Assembly: GCA_002946415.1 (NCBI GenBank) | Contig: NJPS01000013.1 | Location: forward strand, 124,001 to 188,000 | Length of the DNA stretch: 64,000 bases | Direction of reading: 5' to 3' | Source: Rutstroemia sp. NJR-2017a BVV2 | Taxonomy: Eukaryota; Ascomycota; Leotiomycetes; Helotiales; Rutstroemiaceae | In this document: positions 11,665-23,650 of the stretch, one piece after another | Numbering within the stretch: the stretch's first letter is position 1 | How the letters are laid out: each line of letters starts with the position of its first letter | Translations under genes and position numbers: made by a program | Notes under the pieces: generated by a model | Seen by the model: the letters and a program-made list of their open reading frames with translations, nothing else | The model's database searches: none | What the model was told of the DNA's origin: nothing

Positions 11665-13143
11665 AATTGGGGGGGACCGGGAAGTTTATGACCTTAAGAA
11701 AAATAGACAGCCAAATAATTCCGAAGCAACAAGCGAGAAATGTGACGTGAAGCCAGAGCCATAATTATGGTCACTTCCGGCAGACTGGTCTTTACTCCGC
11801 CCAAGTTGGAAGGGGCTGCAGTGCCTTTGGTCCGCTGTGCCTGTCATTGTGGGCTTAGTTGTTGTTATGTAGCGAGACACACGAAGGATGCAACTGCAGG
11901 GGGTTGGAGGCTTAGTATACCTGGTGTCATGTTACATTCGACTCCAAAGGGAGAATGTCATTGCGCGCGCGACCTGTAGCCTGACAGCAACAGAAACATT
12001 GAATTATGCGCGAGGGAAGATTATCAGCACAGGCAACACCAGGGAGTTAGGTTTGCCTAGAAGATCGGATCGATCTCCTAGATAGAGGATCTCCAATTCC
12101 CCATATAATCATTTCATCGTCGAGGGTTCGACTCGCGGATTTCCATAATTGACTTCGGAGTCTTACTCAGCCAGCATTCCGACGAGGAAGATAGAAAATC
12201 TGTCTAGCAATCCTCAGTCAGGGACAGGCAGTTGTTTGATGATTTTGTCGTGTAGATTTGGAAAATGTCATTTTTCGTCGTTCCACGAAACATGAACTAG
12301 GGGCAAATTTAGCAGCAGATCCCCCCATTCTTTTCCTTTTCTTTCCAGAACCCTTGGAAGGAGTGGATCGCTAGGTTGCCCATTATTCGCTAGAAATTAC
12401 TAAGCTTTGCTGCGCAACATTCGTTTGGCGCGTCGCTGAGACTGCTCTGGAAATAATTTTGCAGTGGGATAAGGTTGGTTGTGTAGTGGAGATGCCAACG
12501 GTCTTATTTCGTGGTATTTTATGTAGGTTGTAAGACTACTTCTATTTAGATGTCAACAAGCCACCTGAGTTACGATTGCTAAGATTCTTGTTCATCCAAC
12601 AAATGAGGGCAATGCAGAATACTGCGGAAGATTCATCATGCCTGGTGGTTGGTATTTGGTACGGTACTCGTACTGTTGTCCGAATCAAAACTACCCTCAA
12701 CCAACACGGCCTCAAATATTAGTGATATCACCGCGGCTAATCTAAAGTTTTACACGAAGCTCAGGCTGCTTATGGGAGAACCAACGTCCCATGTCATAGG
12801 TGAGACTGGTGAGTGCACTGGAAATCTCCCTCGGAAAATTGGTACAAGTCCGCAGCATGCCTTATTTTCCTCCATTCCGCCCCTTCTGGCGCTTAATTTT
12901 CAACCTGATGCGATTTAATCTCCGATTTCCTGCCTGAGAATAATTTCACGTACATTGCAGGTCTTGATGCCGTGATGGTTGCAGTAAGTCTCCGCACAAA
13001 CGTCGTTGGGATCCGAATATGGAAGCTCCCTATCTTCAGATATCGCTGCAATGAACTGCATCGAGCAGACAAATCTTACCTTTTACGCCTCGGCACTACT
13101 TGCTGACTTTTGCAGCAGTTCTGCATCAATGCATACTCTGGAT
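11665..13143. other. Intergenic stretch, no supported gene
   Basis: Only short random frames on both strands; no recognisable element. Confidence 0.45.
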
Positions 13144-13401
13144 TCAGCCAATCTCAATCTGTATCCTGAAGCCGTCTGACTGATAGTACGACGTATTTGC
13201 AGGTTGATCTGCCCCCCACAGTCTGCACCTTGTCCAAAAATATCTTATTGGGTCATAAAGCTGCTTTCTGCATCTGCCGTTGACAAACTTAGAAGGTTGG
13301 ATCATACAGCATCCTTTAAAGAACATCAACTCCTTCGAGCAGAGTTCATCCTTCACCGCAGATATTGAAGTAGGACATTGAAGTGGAGGAGCACACAACA
13401 T
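13144..13401 (-). CDS. Possible Cys-rich small protein or exon
   Basis: A minus-strand frame is open for about 125 codons (up to ~13520) but has its first ATG at 13401, giving 85 residues with eight Cys (CAPPLQC, GCC, GRC and RC motifs). The open frame above the ATG suggests that, if real, this is the 3' exon of a spliced gene. No splice partner was proven and no family is recognised. Confidence 0.2.
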   Translation of the reverse strand: MLCAPPLQCPTSISAVKDELCSKELMFFKGCCMIQPSKFVNGRCRKQLYDPIRYFWTRCRLWGADQPANTSYYQSDGFRIQIEIG

Positions 13402-13488
13402 GCAAGCATTCACGCGGACTGAAAGCTCTCTCCAAACCCACTGATTCAAGTTGATTTCCTGCACTTCAGTGAGACTTGGTTGTAGCAA

Positions 13489-16257
13489 TCGCCTAAAGTT
13501 GCGGGAGGTGACATTTGACCCCTCCCCTTCTCCCCCCTACGTAACTGTCACTGCTACCCGAAACCCACATGAAAATATCTGGACTCAGCTTCCTAAAGCA
13601 GCTTGGTACATTTCCTTTAGCTACCTCAATCCTATGTGATAGACCTCCGAAGTCCGGATATGACCGTAAGTTTTGTCGCTGACAAAACTTTGACCACCCC
13701 GAGTCATCGGGTTATGAACTCCATTAGCTTAGTTTCGTTCGGTTTTAGGTTACGTGATGAGCAATTGGAGCCATCTGGTCAGCCTCATCCTTCTATCGCA
13801 ACGGTAATTTTATGAAATTGTTGACATCCAATGGGGCTCACTAGTCTGAATCCTCCCCCATTAGACGAGAGATTTGACAAATCCCTTCCCCTCTCCAATC
13901 GCTTTTAGTATCACAAAGACTTTCCTCCATTAAAATAGCTCTATATCAGAATCTTCGGATATAGATCACATGTATAATACATACTTCTGAGGTGCTTATT
14001 GATGATTTCTGACTGCATCCTACTGGCATGCGTGTGTGGTCAAAATTTGGAATATCGTATATTCTCCCTTCAATCAGGTGGGCTCAGTGAATCCTATTTG
14101 ATGAAATTATATGGAATAATAAGACCGTGTAACTAGCTGACTCCTTGAAGGTGCTTCGTGTGGACCGCAGAGCGAACGCGAAGAGTACGACGTCCTGTCG
14201 CTCCATCCCGCACTCAACTCCATGAGGACAAACAGGAGCGCACCATGGAATGAACTCCCCTACTGAAACACGCATACTGATAGTTTCAATTCAATATACA
14301 AGTGATCTTAGGATCTACTGCGCAGCTGTGCTGAACACAGGCGTAGGACTTACGCCAGCATTATGATCACCTCGGCAGACACACTATCCTGCACCCTGAG
14401 AAGCACCTTCAAAACCCACGAATCTTCTCTGATAAACAACACGCCCCATTCCAACCGCAGATTCTCGCCTCCTTCTCTGCGAAGAGTACCGGCGACGCTT
14501 TGCTGTGTCTATGTTTCGTTACACAGCCCGGTATTGAACACTGCTGTACCCACCGCTTTCCTGTTGCGACTGATATTACCTTCCTCTATCTGCAAATGAG
14601 GTATTGGGAGGCGTTGATGTGGTCTTTCGTGATCCGTGCTAACTTTGTATACACCGCTAGAGCGCCGAGAGACACGAAATAGAGCCGCGGCTACTTGAAC
14701 ATCAGTCCTTGCAGCTAACCGCCTGGGAAGTTTTCGATAACACCACTTTCCGGAGATGAATGCACGAGAGTGATTCGCAATCCTGCTATTCTTTATTCAT
14801 ATGAACTCCAAACAATGGTTCACGGATACAGAAGCGAATCCTTCAGGCGCAAACCGACTCTGTCGAGTTCGAGTCACCGGTCCCTCTATGTGACTTTACC
14901 CACAGACAATCCTCGAAGCGTTGTTCTTACCACGCTCCCGTACCACCCCTCCCTCCACTTCTCGGTTTCCAAACCTCGCGACGAATCTTCGAACAGATAA
15001 AAGAATTGAACTGAAGAAGGCTGTTGCACATCTCACCTCACCTTCGGTTCACACTTCGGGTTGCGGAAGCCAGATGTCTGGGAAAGAAGGGAAGGAAAGT
15101 ATGCATATGAATTCCGTTGAATCTGTAGGCTGACCTGAGATTCGGTGCTTATCCCTCTTTGGATATTCGAAGTCGAACGCTCGATGTATAACTGCAGACA
15201 CTATCTAGCGTCTTGTAAGCATATTTTGTTCAAGAAGATGATGAAATGTATTTCAAGAGCAAGCACTACTTGATCGAGACCCGTTTCGATTTCTCGTTTT
15301 GAGGGGCTACAACTCGGGTTCATCTTATCTGTTTATTCTCGTACCCCATAGCTACGTACTTGGACCTCATGGATATGTGCTTGCCCGACTCTAGTCAGAA
15401 GCGTACGTTGTGATTACGCAGCGCAGCCCAAGAAATGCTAGAGTAGTCCTAGCGGAGACTCAAGTAGAGTTTCCCGCTGTAGGTCTAATAGCTCAATACT
15501 TCTGGCGTTCTTCTCAGGCAAGCCATGTGTTAGACTTTTGTTCCCTATCGCGTGGCTTGATGCCGAACTTTCGTTACATATCTCATATTCCCAACACCTT
15601 GGAGGCTAGGACTTCCGATCCAAAGGTTTTGTTGCATATCTTATTCGTGCGTAAAGCGAATTTTAAACAACAGGATCTCGCTTGTATATAAGATCTTACA
15701 ACCACCATATTAGTTGTCTCCTTTAGTATACAGGAAATGATTGATGTGAAAACATGTAATTGAAGCTCTCACCCGAACTTCGGTCAAATGTTGGTGAAAC
15801 GGCTGTCTGACATGTCGTTGTTGGTGGCAGTGTCGCTGACAGCTCAGCTTTGAAATACGGATTTTGGTGTCATGAGAGTCCGGAAGTGTTTGCGGGGTTG
15901 AACGGAAGTAGGGAATCTAGGTTTAGGTGCGGGGTGGTTGCTGTCAAAAGCTTAATAGTTAAGGTTAATGTGGCGTATAGGGCTGAAAAGGGGTAGACAT
16001 TAACCTTCGCATGAGTCATGTTGCGCGGGTATTGTTCGGGGCGTGTGATGGATGTTTCTTGTGAAAAATCGAGGTCTTCTGCAGAGAGAAGAAGGTTTCT
16101 TGCATAACCTCAGTTGTTACAATCTTTCTATGAAGCAGAACTTACATCGAATTACCAATGATAACTACTCTATCGGGAGATATGAAGACATAACAGAAAA
16201 CAAAATAAAACATATAGGAAAAGGAAGAACGCGGGCAAGCGAAGTACCACGGAACTA
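13489..16257. other. Gene-poor stretch with weak coding signals
   Basis: No firm gene. A 10-bp-stem hairpin lies at 13668-13690. On the minus strand, 14084-14276 and about 14352-14512 form two frames that could be joined by a 75-nt intron (GTAAGT donor, ATCAG acceptor) in a matching phase. I could not find a start codon or first exon for them. Other short plus-strand frames (for example 14815-15000) are not distinguishable from chance. Confidence 0.35.
13668..13690. repeat. Short perfect hairpin
   Basis: AAGTTTTGTC-GCT-GACAAAACTT: ten-base perfect arms around a 3-nt loop, in an intergenic region. Confidence 0.7.
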
Positions 16258-17474
16258 TCAAGCCGTTTTCCCTGTATTCCGTCCTGCGTCCTCAACCACC
16301 GCCGGTGGCGCTTCCGTCTCGTTCGAATTCCCCCCGGCAGCTCTATTTCCCTCCCCACTTCCCCAAAATTTCCTATGCACATTCCTCCCCTTAAACGCCC
16401 CCACTAAATCAAATGGATCCAACACCGTCCAAAGCCAGAACCTTTCATCCTCATATCCTGCCCCCTCAATCTCTGTGGTTCCATCTGTACCCAAATAGAT
16501 CTTATTATTCCTTGGCAGATACCTCATCGGATGTCGCACATTCAGCAAACAAGTATTACACAACATAAGGCTTGCCTCGAAAACCCAAAAGAACCATTCA
16601 TATCTGACAATCGGGCTAATATCCGAGGTCCTCAAGGAAGGAGAAATATGAATGCTGGCAGTGCTGAAATACTCCACGGTGCGATAGATGGTACGAGTTC
16701 CGATGAGAGCAGAGGATATATAGAGTGTAGTGAGAACAGCGTGCAGGTTGGGTGGCAGGATATTGTTCTTGTAGCATTTGCGGTTAAACATAGCCGCAAG
16801 AAGAACGAAGCAGCCAAGAATTGCGAGTTGAAGGACCAGGGCAGCTTTTAAAAGAGACTTGCCTGTTTCTTGTGCGGCGGCGGGGAGAGAGCTGTTGGCT
16901 ACCCGGGAGGCTCCGTTGGCATTGAGGGCTTCGACTACAGCGGAGATGGCCCCAAATGTGGTAAGAACCCGACCTGGATGGATAGGAGAGTGGTAGGGGA
17001 CGTAATAGAGAATGCGCGACAAGATGAAGTAGTTGACTAGCTCGTAGATAGGGCTACATTGAGATTAATTGAAATTTCTCCAGTTGGAAGAAGGGCCGGA
17101 GAACTTACGGGGCAGCATAGAGCATAACTAGACTCGCGATGTAGATTGGGAGGTTATCATAGTTAAATGCTCCAATTTCTCGAAGTATGAACCCGGATAA
17201 ATATATGCATGCAGACCAGGGCAGCAAGCCCGTTACTTTCCAGCATTTGTATCGACTCGAACAAGATCAGACGGTGTGTTTTACGGCAAAAATTGGCAAC
17301 TTACTGGCATTGGTAACCATGCACCACCATGGATATCGCAACAAAGACAGCAAACACCACTGGTGCTACTTTGTTAGGAGCATAAAAGTAGTAGCTACCT
17401 GGAACTAGAAATCATTCAGCATAAGACGTATCCTGATCGAACACAACAAACATACCAGGTTGTCCGTCCTCCAT
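16258..17474 (-). CDS. RTA1-like seven-transmembrane lipid exporter / resistance protein
   Basis: Four exons on the minus strand: 17456-17474, 17305-17404, 17109-17255 and 16258-17053. The introns have GTATGT/GTAAGT donors and the exon sum is 1062 nt, giving 353 residues. The family hallmarks are visible: a start rich in YYFYAPNK (residues ~10-17), LREIGAF and DNLPIYIAS in exon 3, PPIYE at the exon 3/4 junction, and VEYF and RYEWFFWVFEA further on. Seven hydrophobic segments are visible. RTA1/RSB1 proteins are plasma-membrane proteins linked to sphingoid-base export and resistance to toxic lipids or drugs such as 7-aminocholesterol. The hydrophilic tail after about residue 285 is low-complexity, as usual. 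The first exon is only 19 nt (six codons plus one base). The substrate cannot be named. Confidence 0.9.
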
Positions 17475-18013
17475 ATCTATAACCTGCGGAAAATTCCTCG
17501 GGGAGCAATACGATACTTAAATTCCAGATGCGCGAAATATAACCTCCTGAATTGAAGATTTCAACCTTGAGAAGATCCCATACCGACTCTCTCATTTGCA
17601 GCGACAAATATGTGTAATATAAGAAAAAACCACTCCATCACGACGAGATTGTCACTTGACAATGCACCGAACTTGATTCGCTAGAAATACGCCTGCCTAA
17701 CAGTGCCCCAGAAAGGCTCAGGGCGATGGGGCTGTGTCTAAGAAGCATTTGACGTGTGAAGAACGGGAAGAAGTGAGGTAATATTATGATTTGATAACGA
17801 TGGTAGTATGAATAAGACGGTCGGATACTGGCCCGTTGAAAATCTAAGATTATGGGTGACCCCGGTTAAGCTTGAATTATGCTGGTACTGTATATTCGTG
17901 GAGCCAAGAGTGTTAGAACCCGAGGAACCGTCACCGGCTGGCATTCCAGCAAAAACAACCGACAATTTCTGCTGGAAGTCATCCTTTGCTAGTCGAAGCA
18001 AGGGGGTACCGTA
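17475..18013. other. Intergenic, upstream of the RTA1-like gene
   Basis: Presumed promoter of the minus-strand RTA1-like gene. No gene seen. Confidence 0.4.
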
Positions 18014-18141
18014 CTCTTCAGGGCAGAAAAAAAGGCCGATTTGCGACAGTGTGTTGTAAAGACTCTAAGATATTCCAATGTTTTCATTGCTCAAGTGTCT
18101 TTGAATGATTGTTGTCGGTATATTATTTCTGCACCGGAGGG
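18014..18141 (+). mobile_element. MITE-like element, copy 1 (128 bp, internally shortened)
   Basis: Begins CTCTTCAGGGCAGAA and ends TTCTGCACCGGAGGG, which are inverted versions of each other with few mismatches. The flanks CCGTA and CTGTA differ by one transition, fitting a 5-bp target duplication. The core (AGGCCGATTT near the left end, TTTTCATTG and GTCTTTGAATG in the right half) matches the copies at 23500, 28764, 31349 and 53328. It lacks about 31 bp relative to the 159-bp copies. No protein is encoded. Confidence 0.75.
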
Positions 18142-18241
18142 CTGTACCAGATCTAGTTCTCCCTTTCAGTTTGATATGATGAGCGCACTATCGCAATTTT
18201 CCCAAAGTAACTGCCAGCAGCTGGAACACCTCGAGCGGTCT

Positions 18242-19083
18242 TCAGAAAACATCCCTCATTTTTACTAAAATCTGTCGGATCAAATATGTCGTATGTGGCC
18301 CGTCGGGATGAGCATTGTTGTAGGCAGTGCAAGAATCCATGCCAGCTTCAAATGAAGGCGTGAAGGAATTTTCGAGGTCATCCCCACCAAATATTATGCC
18401 GCAGATTCTGACATATGTGTCGCTTCCAGATTTGTATGTGGTGCCATTGTTGGCTGGACAGCCAGCCAAATCATTCGTTGTGGGTGAAGTCGGTGTTGAA
18501 GTTGGTGTTGCAACAGAAGCTAGTGAAGCCGCGGCTGTCATTGTGGTGGTGGCAGTGGTAGTAGTAATGATGCTAGAGCTTGAGGAATTTTTTGAGTCAT
18601 TGCATAGGGCAGAGCTGACGAACAAACGACGGTCGTTAGTCGATGATCGTAATTTGCGGTTAGTTATGGTAGAACTCACTTGTGTTCGTTCGCATGTCTA
18701 ATTTCATAGCCCACCAGACCAGCAACAAGCCAAGACAGTATCAGAGCTGGAATTACAATCCAGAGAAGGATCTTTCGGGTAATTCGACAAAGTTTTCGTC
18801 TTTTTGCATCTATGGGCAGATCGCAAGGTTGAGTTTGCGCATGATGGATGCAGCTTGAGACCGAGCTTTCATTGAAGCCCCCTCCGCTGTCTTGGAAATG
18901 AGTTGAGCTGACACTGTTCACAGGAATTGGACCATCGGTTGGAAACGATGAGAAATCAGAGTATGAACCTAAATGCTCCGCAGAGACAGGTTCCATGCCT
19001 TCTTGAGCATGCTGAAGTCCTTCAGTTGATATACTGGCATTTCTTGACTGCTGAAGGATTCTAATGTTACACTCACAGACCAT
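18242..19083 (-). CDS. Single-pass membrane protein with Ser/Thr stalk and Cys-containing outer domain (paralogue A)
   Basis: Two exons, 18680-19083 and 18242-18614 (GTGAGT donor, GTCAG acceptor, phase 2), giving 258 residues from the ATG at 19083. An internal ATG at 18996 is an alternative. The layout is a Ser/Pro-rich N-terminal half, a basic KRRK stop-transfer patch, one strong membrane helix (ILLWIVIPALILSWLVAGLV), a Ser/Thr-rich stalk, then a domain starting CPANNGTTY and containing ICG and DSC motifs. The last part resembles the apple/PAN-like Cys domains common in fungal surface proteins, but it seems to stop before the final Cys pair. The intron sits just after the membrane helix, exactly as in paralogue B (21902-22684). 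A surface role is inferred; no function is known. Confidence 0.7.
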
Positions 19084-19606
19084 ACTGTGATTTGGGCTAA
19101 CAAGACGCTTGCAAGACCATTGAATGTTCACATGATGGTAATCGTAACTAGTGAGAGATGACACTCAATTCGATGGCATCGAAAGTTATCCTGATGGTAC
19201 TAAAGGTAACAGCTGATTGAAACTGTACTGTACACGACCTGCTACATGTCCAAACTAATCAAAGTGATTGAGGCTGGTGGATTCTATTCGGTGCTGATAT
19301 GCGCATCGTCGATTAAGGAAACCAATTGCGGCGGCGAAAAATAACACCTTCATTTTGGTTACGATTGCACTGTGGCAAGCAATTGGTGATTGTAAAATGC
19401 AAACCGGCGAAGTGACTAAATCTCAAAAAGGGATTCAAGTAATTTCAACATCTGCTTTTGAAGGCAATGCGAACAAGCTTCGCCGTATCGTAACCAGAAC
19501 AGGACCAGAAGAAAGCTCGAATTAGTACAGTGTATTTGTCGGTGACTTTAGGTGAATGATGGATCCCCATCCTTTTCTTGAACAAAACGGAATATGCTCG
19601 GCGGCT
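19084..19606. other. Intergenic stretch, nothing seen
   Basis: Lies between the 5' end of paralogue A and the 3' end of the dehalogenase-like gene, so it must hold the promoter of A. No distinctive element. Confidence 0.4.
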
Positions 19607-20473
19607 TCAATTCTCTTTGCTCCATTTTTGAATCTCGTGAACTGCGTCTTCAACCCCCTTTACGATGACTGTCGGGCCACCACTTGCCAACTCCCCCAAT
19701 CTGTCCGTCCATCCTCCATTGCCATGATGACCACCAGCTCTATCAATCCACGCTGCTTGCAATCCAGAAGCTCTAGCACCCACGATATCAAATGGATTCC
19801 CGCTGACAAGCCAAATGGTAGCCATGTCATCCTTTCTTGTACTCTTTCCAACTTTCTTTGCAAGGTGCTGATAAACTAGCGGGGCGGGCTTGTATACTTT
19901 GATATCTTCTACAGTCACCAATCCCTTGAAAACCGAAGCATGTTTGGAGAGGGATGGCGATTTATTCACGGATGATCCTACCATTGCGTCCGTTCCATTG
20001 GAGAAAATATACGCCTCGATGGAAGGGTCGTCGGCAATCTCCTTGAGTCCTGCTTCGACGTCTGGAAACGTCCCAAGATTGTCATATGCTCTCATCAGAC
20101 TTTCCGTATCCGCATCTGAGAGGGACAGACCATGTTCTGCTAGAGCATGGTTCAAGGAAGAGTTCGTGACATCTGAGAAGGGTTTGTACAGTGCTGGAGT
20201 ACGATAAGTTACATATAACAATGTTTGGCTTCTGGATCTAGAGAACTCACACATGCTATTCATTCGGAATGTATATTCCAGTTGCTAAGTTACACGTGAG
20301 CTTCCTGACAGAATGAGTTTCCAAAGAAAGCTACCTACATATCTCCTCCATAATGCTGCTACTGACTGAGCCTTCTCCTCTCCGAAATGTCGCGCCAGTT
20401 CTTTGGCAATGCTCTCCGTAGAAAGAAGAGTGCCGTAGAGATCAAAAGCAATGACTGTCTTTTCGTTTGGCAT
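19607..20473 (-). CDS. L-2-haloacid dehalogenase-like HAD hydrolase
   Basis: Three exons: 20339-20473, 20251-20284 (34 nt) and 19607-20193, total 756 nt, 251 residues. ATG at 20473 starts MPNEKTV. HAD superfamily motifs are complete: nucleophile Asp11 in FDLYGT, Ser121-Asn122 in FSNGT (motif II), Lys158 in YKPAP (motif III), and Ser187/Asn189/Asp192 in SGNPFDIVGA (motif IV region). The spacing matches the L-2-haloacid dehalogenase subgroup (class I cap, WRRYQLEYT near residue 45). Characterised relatives hydrolyse 2-haloalkanoic acids to 2-hydroxyacids; many fungal homologues have unknown substrates. It is cytosolic, with no signal. It is head-to-head with the HNH gene at 20772, sharing a ~300-bp promoter region. 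Confidence 0.9.
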
Positions 20474-20771
20474 ACTGAATGTGATATAATTCCTGCTCAA
20501 ATGTCTACAAGAGCATTACTTTGTCTTGCAACCAAGAAGCAATTAAGCAGCTTGATCAATGCTATTGCACCATGACGTCTGGCGTTAACATCAAGGATTA
20601 CACAGGTGTGGGGGCGAAGGTGGGGTACATTTATAGCGCTGCATAAGCTCCGAAGAGCCTAAATTACGACATTGTTGTGCGCTTCTTCAACCACATTTGA
20701 AATGAAGAGGCACTTTGCCTTACCATCACGAATTCACCACATTACTTGCTTCGACAATACCTTTAATACCC

Positions 20772-21599
20772 ATGATCAGCGATGAAGAAAGCACGAATTT
20801 TCAAGTCTTCCGAGACTGCATCTCAGCCCCACTGATCGAGAAATCTACAAGTAAAACAGCCAAACCCAAGCGCAAAGCCAATGGCCGGCGCAAAACCGCC
20901 ATTAAACCGGTCTCTCAGCCTGCAGACGACATTAACGATGCGGCAGAGCTTGCAGACTTCGTAGAGGCAAGCTTCGGCGCAACCTTTTGCTATTAAATTG
21001 TCCATATGAATCTCGACTAATGGCTACAGTATATCGCCACTGAAATCTTCACCAGCCTTCCACCTGAACTTCGCACACTTTCATATACGACCTACATCAA
21101 TTCTCGCGATCTCCCAACAAGATATCCTGTTCCACTCGAGTTCGAGACGTCAAGCGTGATATTGAATGCGATAGACCCAGGCATTGGCGACTCTCTCTCT
21201 ACATACGATCTTCTTCCTAGCAACAAAACCATCACTGAGTTCCTCCACCCGATTCTCTCTGCCTACGTATCTCATTTCACCAATCCATCCCCCGAGCCAT
21301 CAAGTCTCCGCCAGTCGGTAACAGAATGCGAGCTCTGCGGGCGATCTTGGATCCCACTTACATATCATCATTTGATACCCAAGTTCGTACACGCGAAGGT
21401 GTTGAAGAGGGGCTGGCATACGGAAGATCAGTTGAACAATGTGGCGTGGTTGTGTCGCGCTTGTCATAGCTTTGTGCATAGGATAGCCTCGCACGAGGAG
21501 TTGGCTAGAGATTATTATACCGTGGAATTACTTGAAGAGAGGGAGGACGTAAGAGCATTCGCGGATTGGGTTGGGAGGGTTAGGTGGAAGGCAAGGTAG
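20772..21599 (+). CDS. HNH-type zinc-binding protein (putative nuclease domain)
   Basis: Two exons, 20772-20966 and 21030-21599, total 765 nt, 254 residues from the ATG at 20772. The intron appears to be of the rare GC-AG type (GAG|GCAAGC...ACAG, 63 nt). An alternative GT donor six bases earlier keeps the frame but removes two residues from an otherwise smooth DFVEYIA junction. A basic Lys/Arg segment (residues ~28-46) precedes the core. The HNH-like motif reads CELC (165-168), YHHLIP (His178-179) and CRACH (207-211), ending in SFVH. The Cys pairs likely bind zinc and HHLIP is the metal-binding core. This is a conserved fungal protein of unknown role; nuclease activity is inferred from the fold only. 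Confidence 0.8.
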
Positions 21600-21901
21600 T
21601 CCTGGCTCTTGAGAGGGGCACTGAATAAATCTGTGTGCATGAATTGAGTTCATCGATTGTACATGGTCAATGGGCTCAGGTGATACTGATGCTTAGGATC
21701 GGTCGTCATTGATTATATTGAGTTCGGTGAATATGCGCCCAATTTCCATCAACTGATCAAAATAGCGCTCTGGCAAATCAAGCCATTATCCGCGGTTGTC
21801 GTTTTGCCTTCGCTGCCTTTCAAGAAACATAACTGGTTTAGTGTTGAGTTTCGGGGATCATATTGTGTCCATGTTATGGACTTGCATTCAGCTAACAAGA
21901 A

Positions 21902-22684
21902 TTAGTACTGCACACTTAGTATTTTTTGCAGATTGCACATACTGTTGGGCTTGCCAGTAGCATTAGCGTTGTGTCCTGCACAGGAGTCTATGCAGCTTGC
22001 CAAGCTAGGTGAATACATCGAAGCCAAATCATCTGCTTGAGCTTGGATATTCGTGGCGCACAATATTAGGAATGTATAGAGCGGGGACACAAGTGAAGTG
22101 TAATCAGTGCCATTTATCTGAGGGCAGGTCGTTGGCAGTGTAGTCGCTGTCGGGGATGGCGATGGGGCTTCCAAAGTAGCGCTGTTTTCCCAGTCGGCAT
22201 CTTTTCAGCCAGCGCCGAGAAGTACAGATGAAGGACACACAATAACTTACCTATCGTTCTTCCGTCTCGAGTTATACATTCCGACAATTCCCCAAACTAG
22301 CCCGCCAACTGCGAGCACAACTAGCAGTGTCCCGACTACGGTCCAGAAAATCCAAGATCGAAATCCAAGTATCGTTTTTTCTTTCCCCTCTATCTTCACG
22401 CATAGATCCAGCCTATGCGATGAACGATGTAAGCGGCCCTTTAACCTTGTGGCAGGGACTTTCCGTAATCGATCCTTCTCCGGCAACTTCACTGGTATTG
22501 GTAAAGATGAGAATTTTGGAGTACTTGGAATCTTTTCCGCCGGCTCGCTGAACATAGGAGATACTAGCGTATCAATCGGCCGAGGCGGATATAGAGCCTC
22601 AACAGGTGACAGGCCGATCCGGGCCTCCACCACTTCGGGCGCTTCAGATTCGAGAGCAGGTACCGTTGGACTCCGGGACAACAT
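21902..22684 (-). CDS. Single-pass membrane protein, Cys-containing outer domain (paralogue B)
   Basis: Two exons, 22251-22684 and 21902-22181 (GTAAGT donor, ACAG acceptor, phase 2), total 714 nt, 237 residues. The N-terminal half is Pro/Ser-rich and faces a basic patch (RLKGRLHR). One membrane helix follows (SWIFWTVVGTLLVVLAVGGLVWGIV), then the splice junction, a Pro/Thr stalk (SPSPTATTLPTT) and a domain beginning CPQINGTDY with ILCA, CIDSC and MCNLQ Cys. Order of parts, intron place and phase, and the CPxxNGTxY start all match paralogue A (18242-19083), so the two arose by duplication. The two genes between them are unrelated. Both copies end soon after the DSC motif. Confidence 0.7.
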
Positions 22685-23499
22685 TGTTATATTGAGTTCC
22701 CATGAGTTGGAAGAAGGAATGTTAGATATGCTGGCTTATACGTAAATTCATCTGTCGAAAATCTATGACGATTCCAGGCTTCAATCGACGAAATCGGTAA
22801 GCATGATTTCACATAGCCTTAGAAAAATTCGCTGTAGGCGGACTTCTGAGGCATTTGTGGCTCAGAGATCAAAAAGCCTGTATTTCAAAAACGGCTTCTA
22901 TGATTTCAAACATGAAGAGACAATCCTGGCTAGTTTCCCATGGATGTGCAGGATCTTGGATGTTGCAGTAATTGGGGAGCAGAGGGGGATTCCTCTAGGA
23001 TTCTGCGCGTTTTAGATTCGAGGCGGTGCAACCAAACTCTTCAACGACGATTACTGAGATCAATTCATCCGAAGAGTAGACCTTGTTCGACTAGCCATAA
23101 ATCCTGAGAGCTCGCGAGGGGAAGAGGCCGGTGGATGAGGCGATGTTGAGATAACCTTACATGGGAATTATGGCGCCTTCCCGCGTGTCATCCCGTTGCG
23201 TCTTGTCTCGAATGTCATCGTGTAACTAGATACCGCGACAGGGTTCGCGATATGTTATCGATGCTGTTGATTATGATAGTGGTGCGCAGGTCAGTCTGCC
23301 GGGCTACCGGTTTGGTGTTAGGTTTTGTGTGTTGTTTACATTCATTACCATGGTGTTGGCTGCGATAGTATGTCATCATAAGGGTATTATCCAGCATCAC
23401 AGTTGTCCTACCTACAGTGTACCTCGATAAATCAAAGTAGGAGTGCATACATGCTGGTCCGACGAACCCCTCCTGCAAGTCATCTACCTACGCGCCACC
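22685..23499. other. Intergenic stretch, no supported gene
   Basis: Upstream of paralogue B. Short frames only. Confidence 0.4.
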
Positions 23500-23650
23500 C
23501 TCTCCAGGGCAGAAAAAGCAGGCCGATTTAGGACAACATATTGTAGCTGATTCCTGTTATCAAACAAGATAACCCCAAAGAATCCAATATACTGTATTGT
23601 TTTCATTGTCCAGTTGTCTTTTGGGTATTATCGGCCTGATCTATAATTGA
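23500..23650 (+). mobile_element. MITE-like element, copy 2 (right end degraded)
   Basis: Left end CTCTCCAGGGCAGAAAAA followed by CAGGCCGATTTAGGACAAC matches the other copies best of all. The internal TTTTCATTGTCCAGTTGTC and TTTTGGGTATTATCGGCC segments are also conserved. After CGGCCTGATCT the expected right inverted end is lost, so the right boundary is approximate. Confidence 0.75.

Noticed and set aside
12120..12140. GGTTCGACTC considered as a tRNA T-arm
   Set aside because: The flanking bases do not form the T stem and no acceptor or anticodon arm is present. No other tRNA-like structure was convincing.
14084..14512. Two joinable minus-strand exons
   Set aside because: A 75-nt intron would fit in phase, but no start codon or first exon was found and neighbouring frames are equally open. 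Not listed as a gene.
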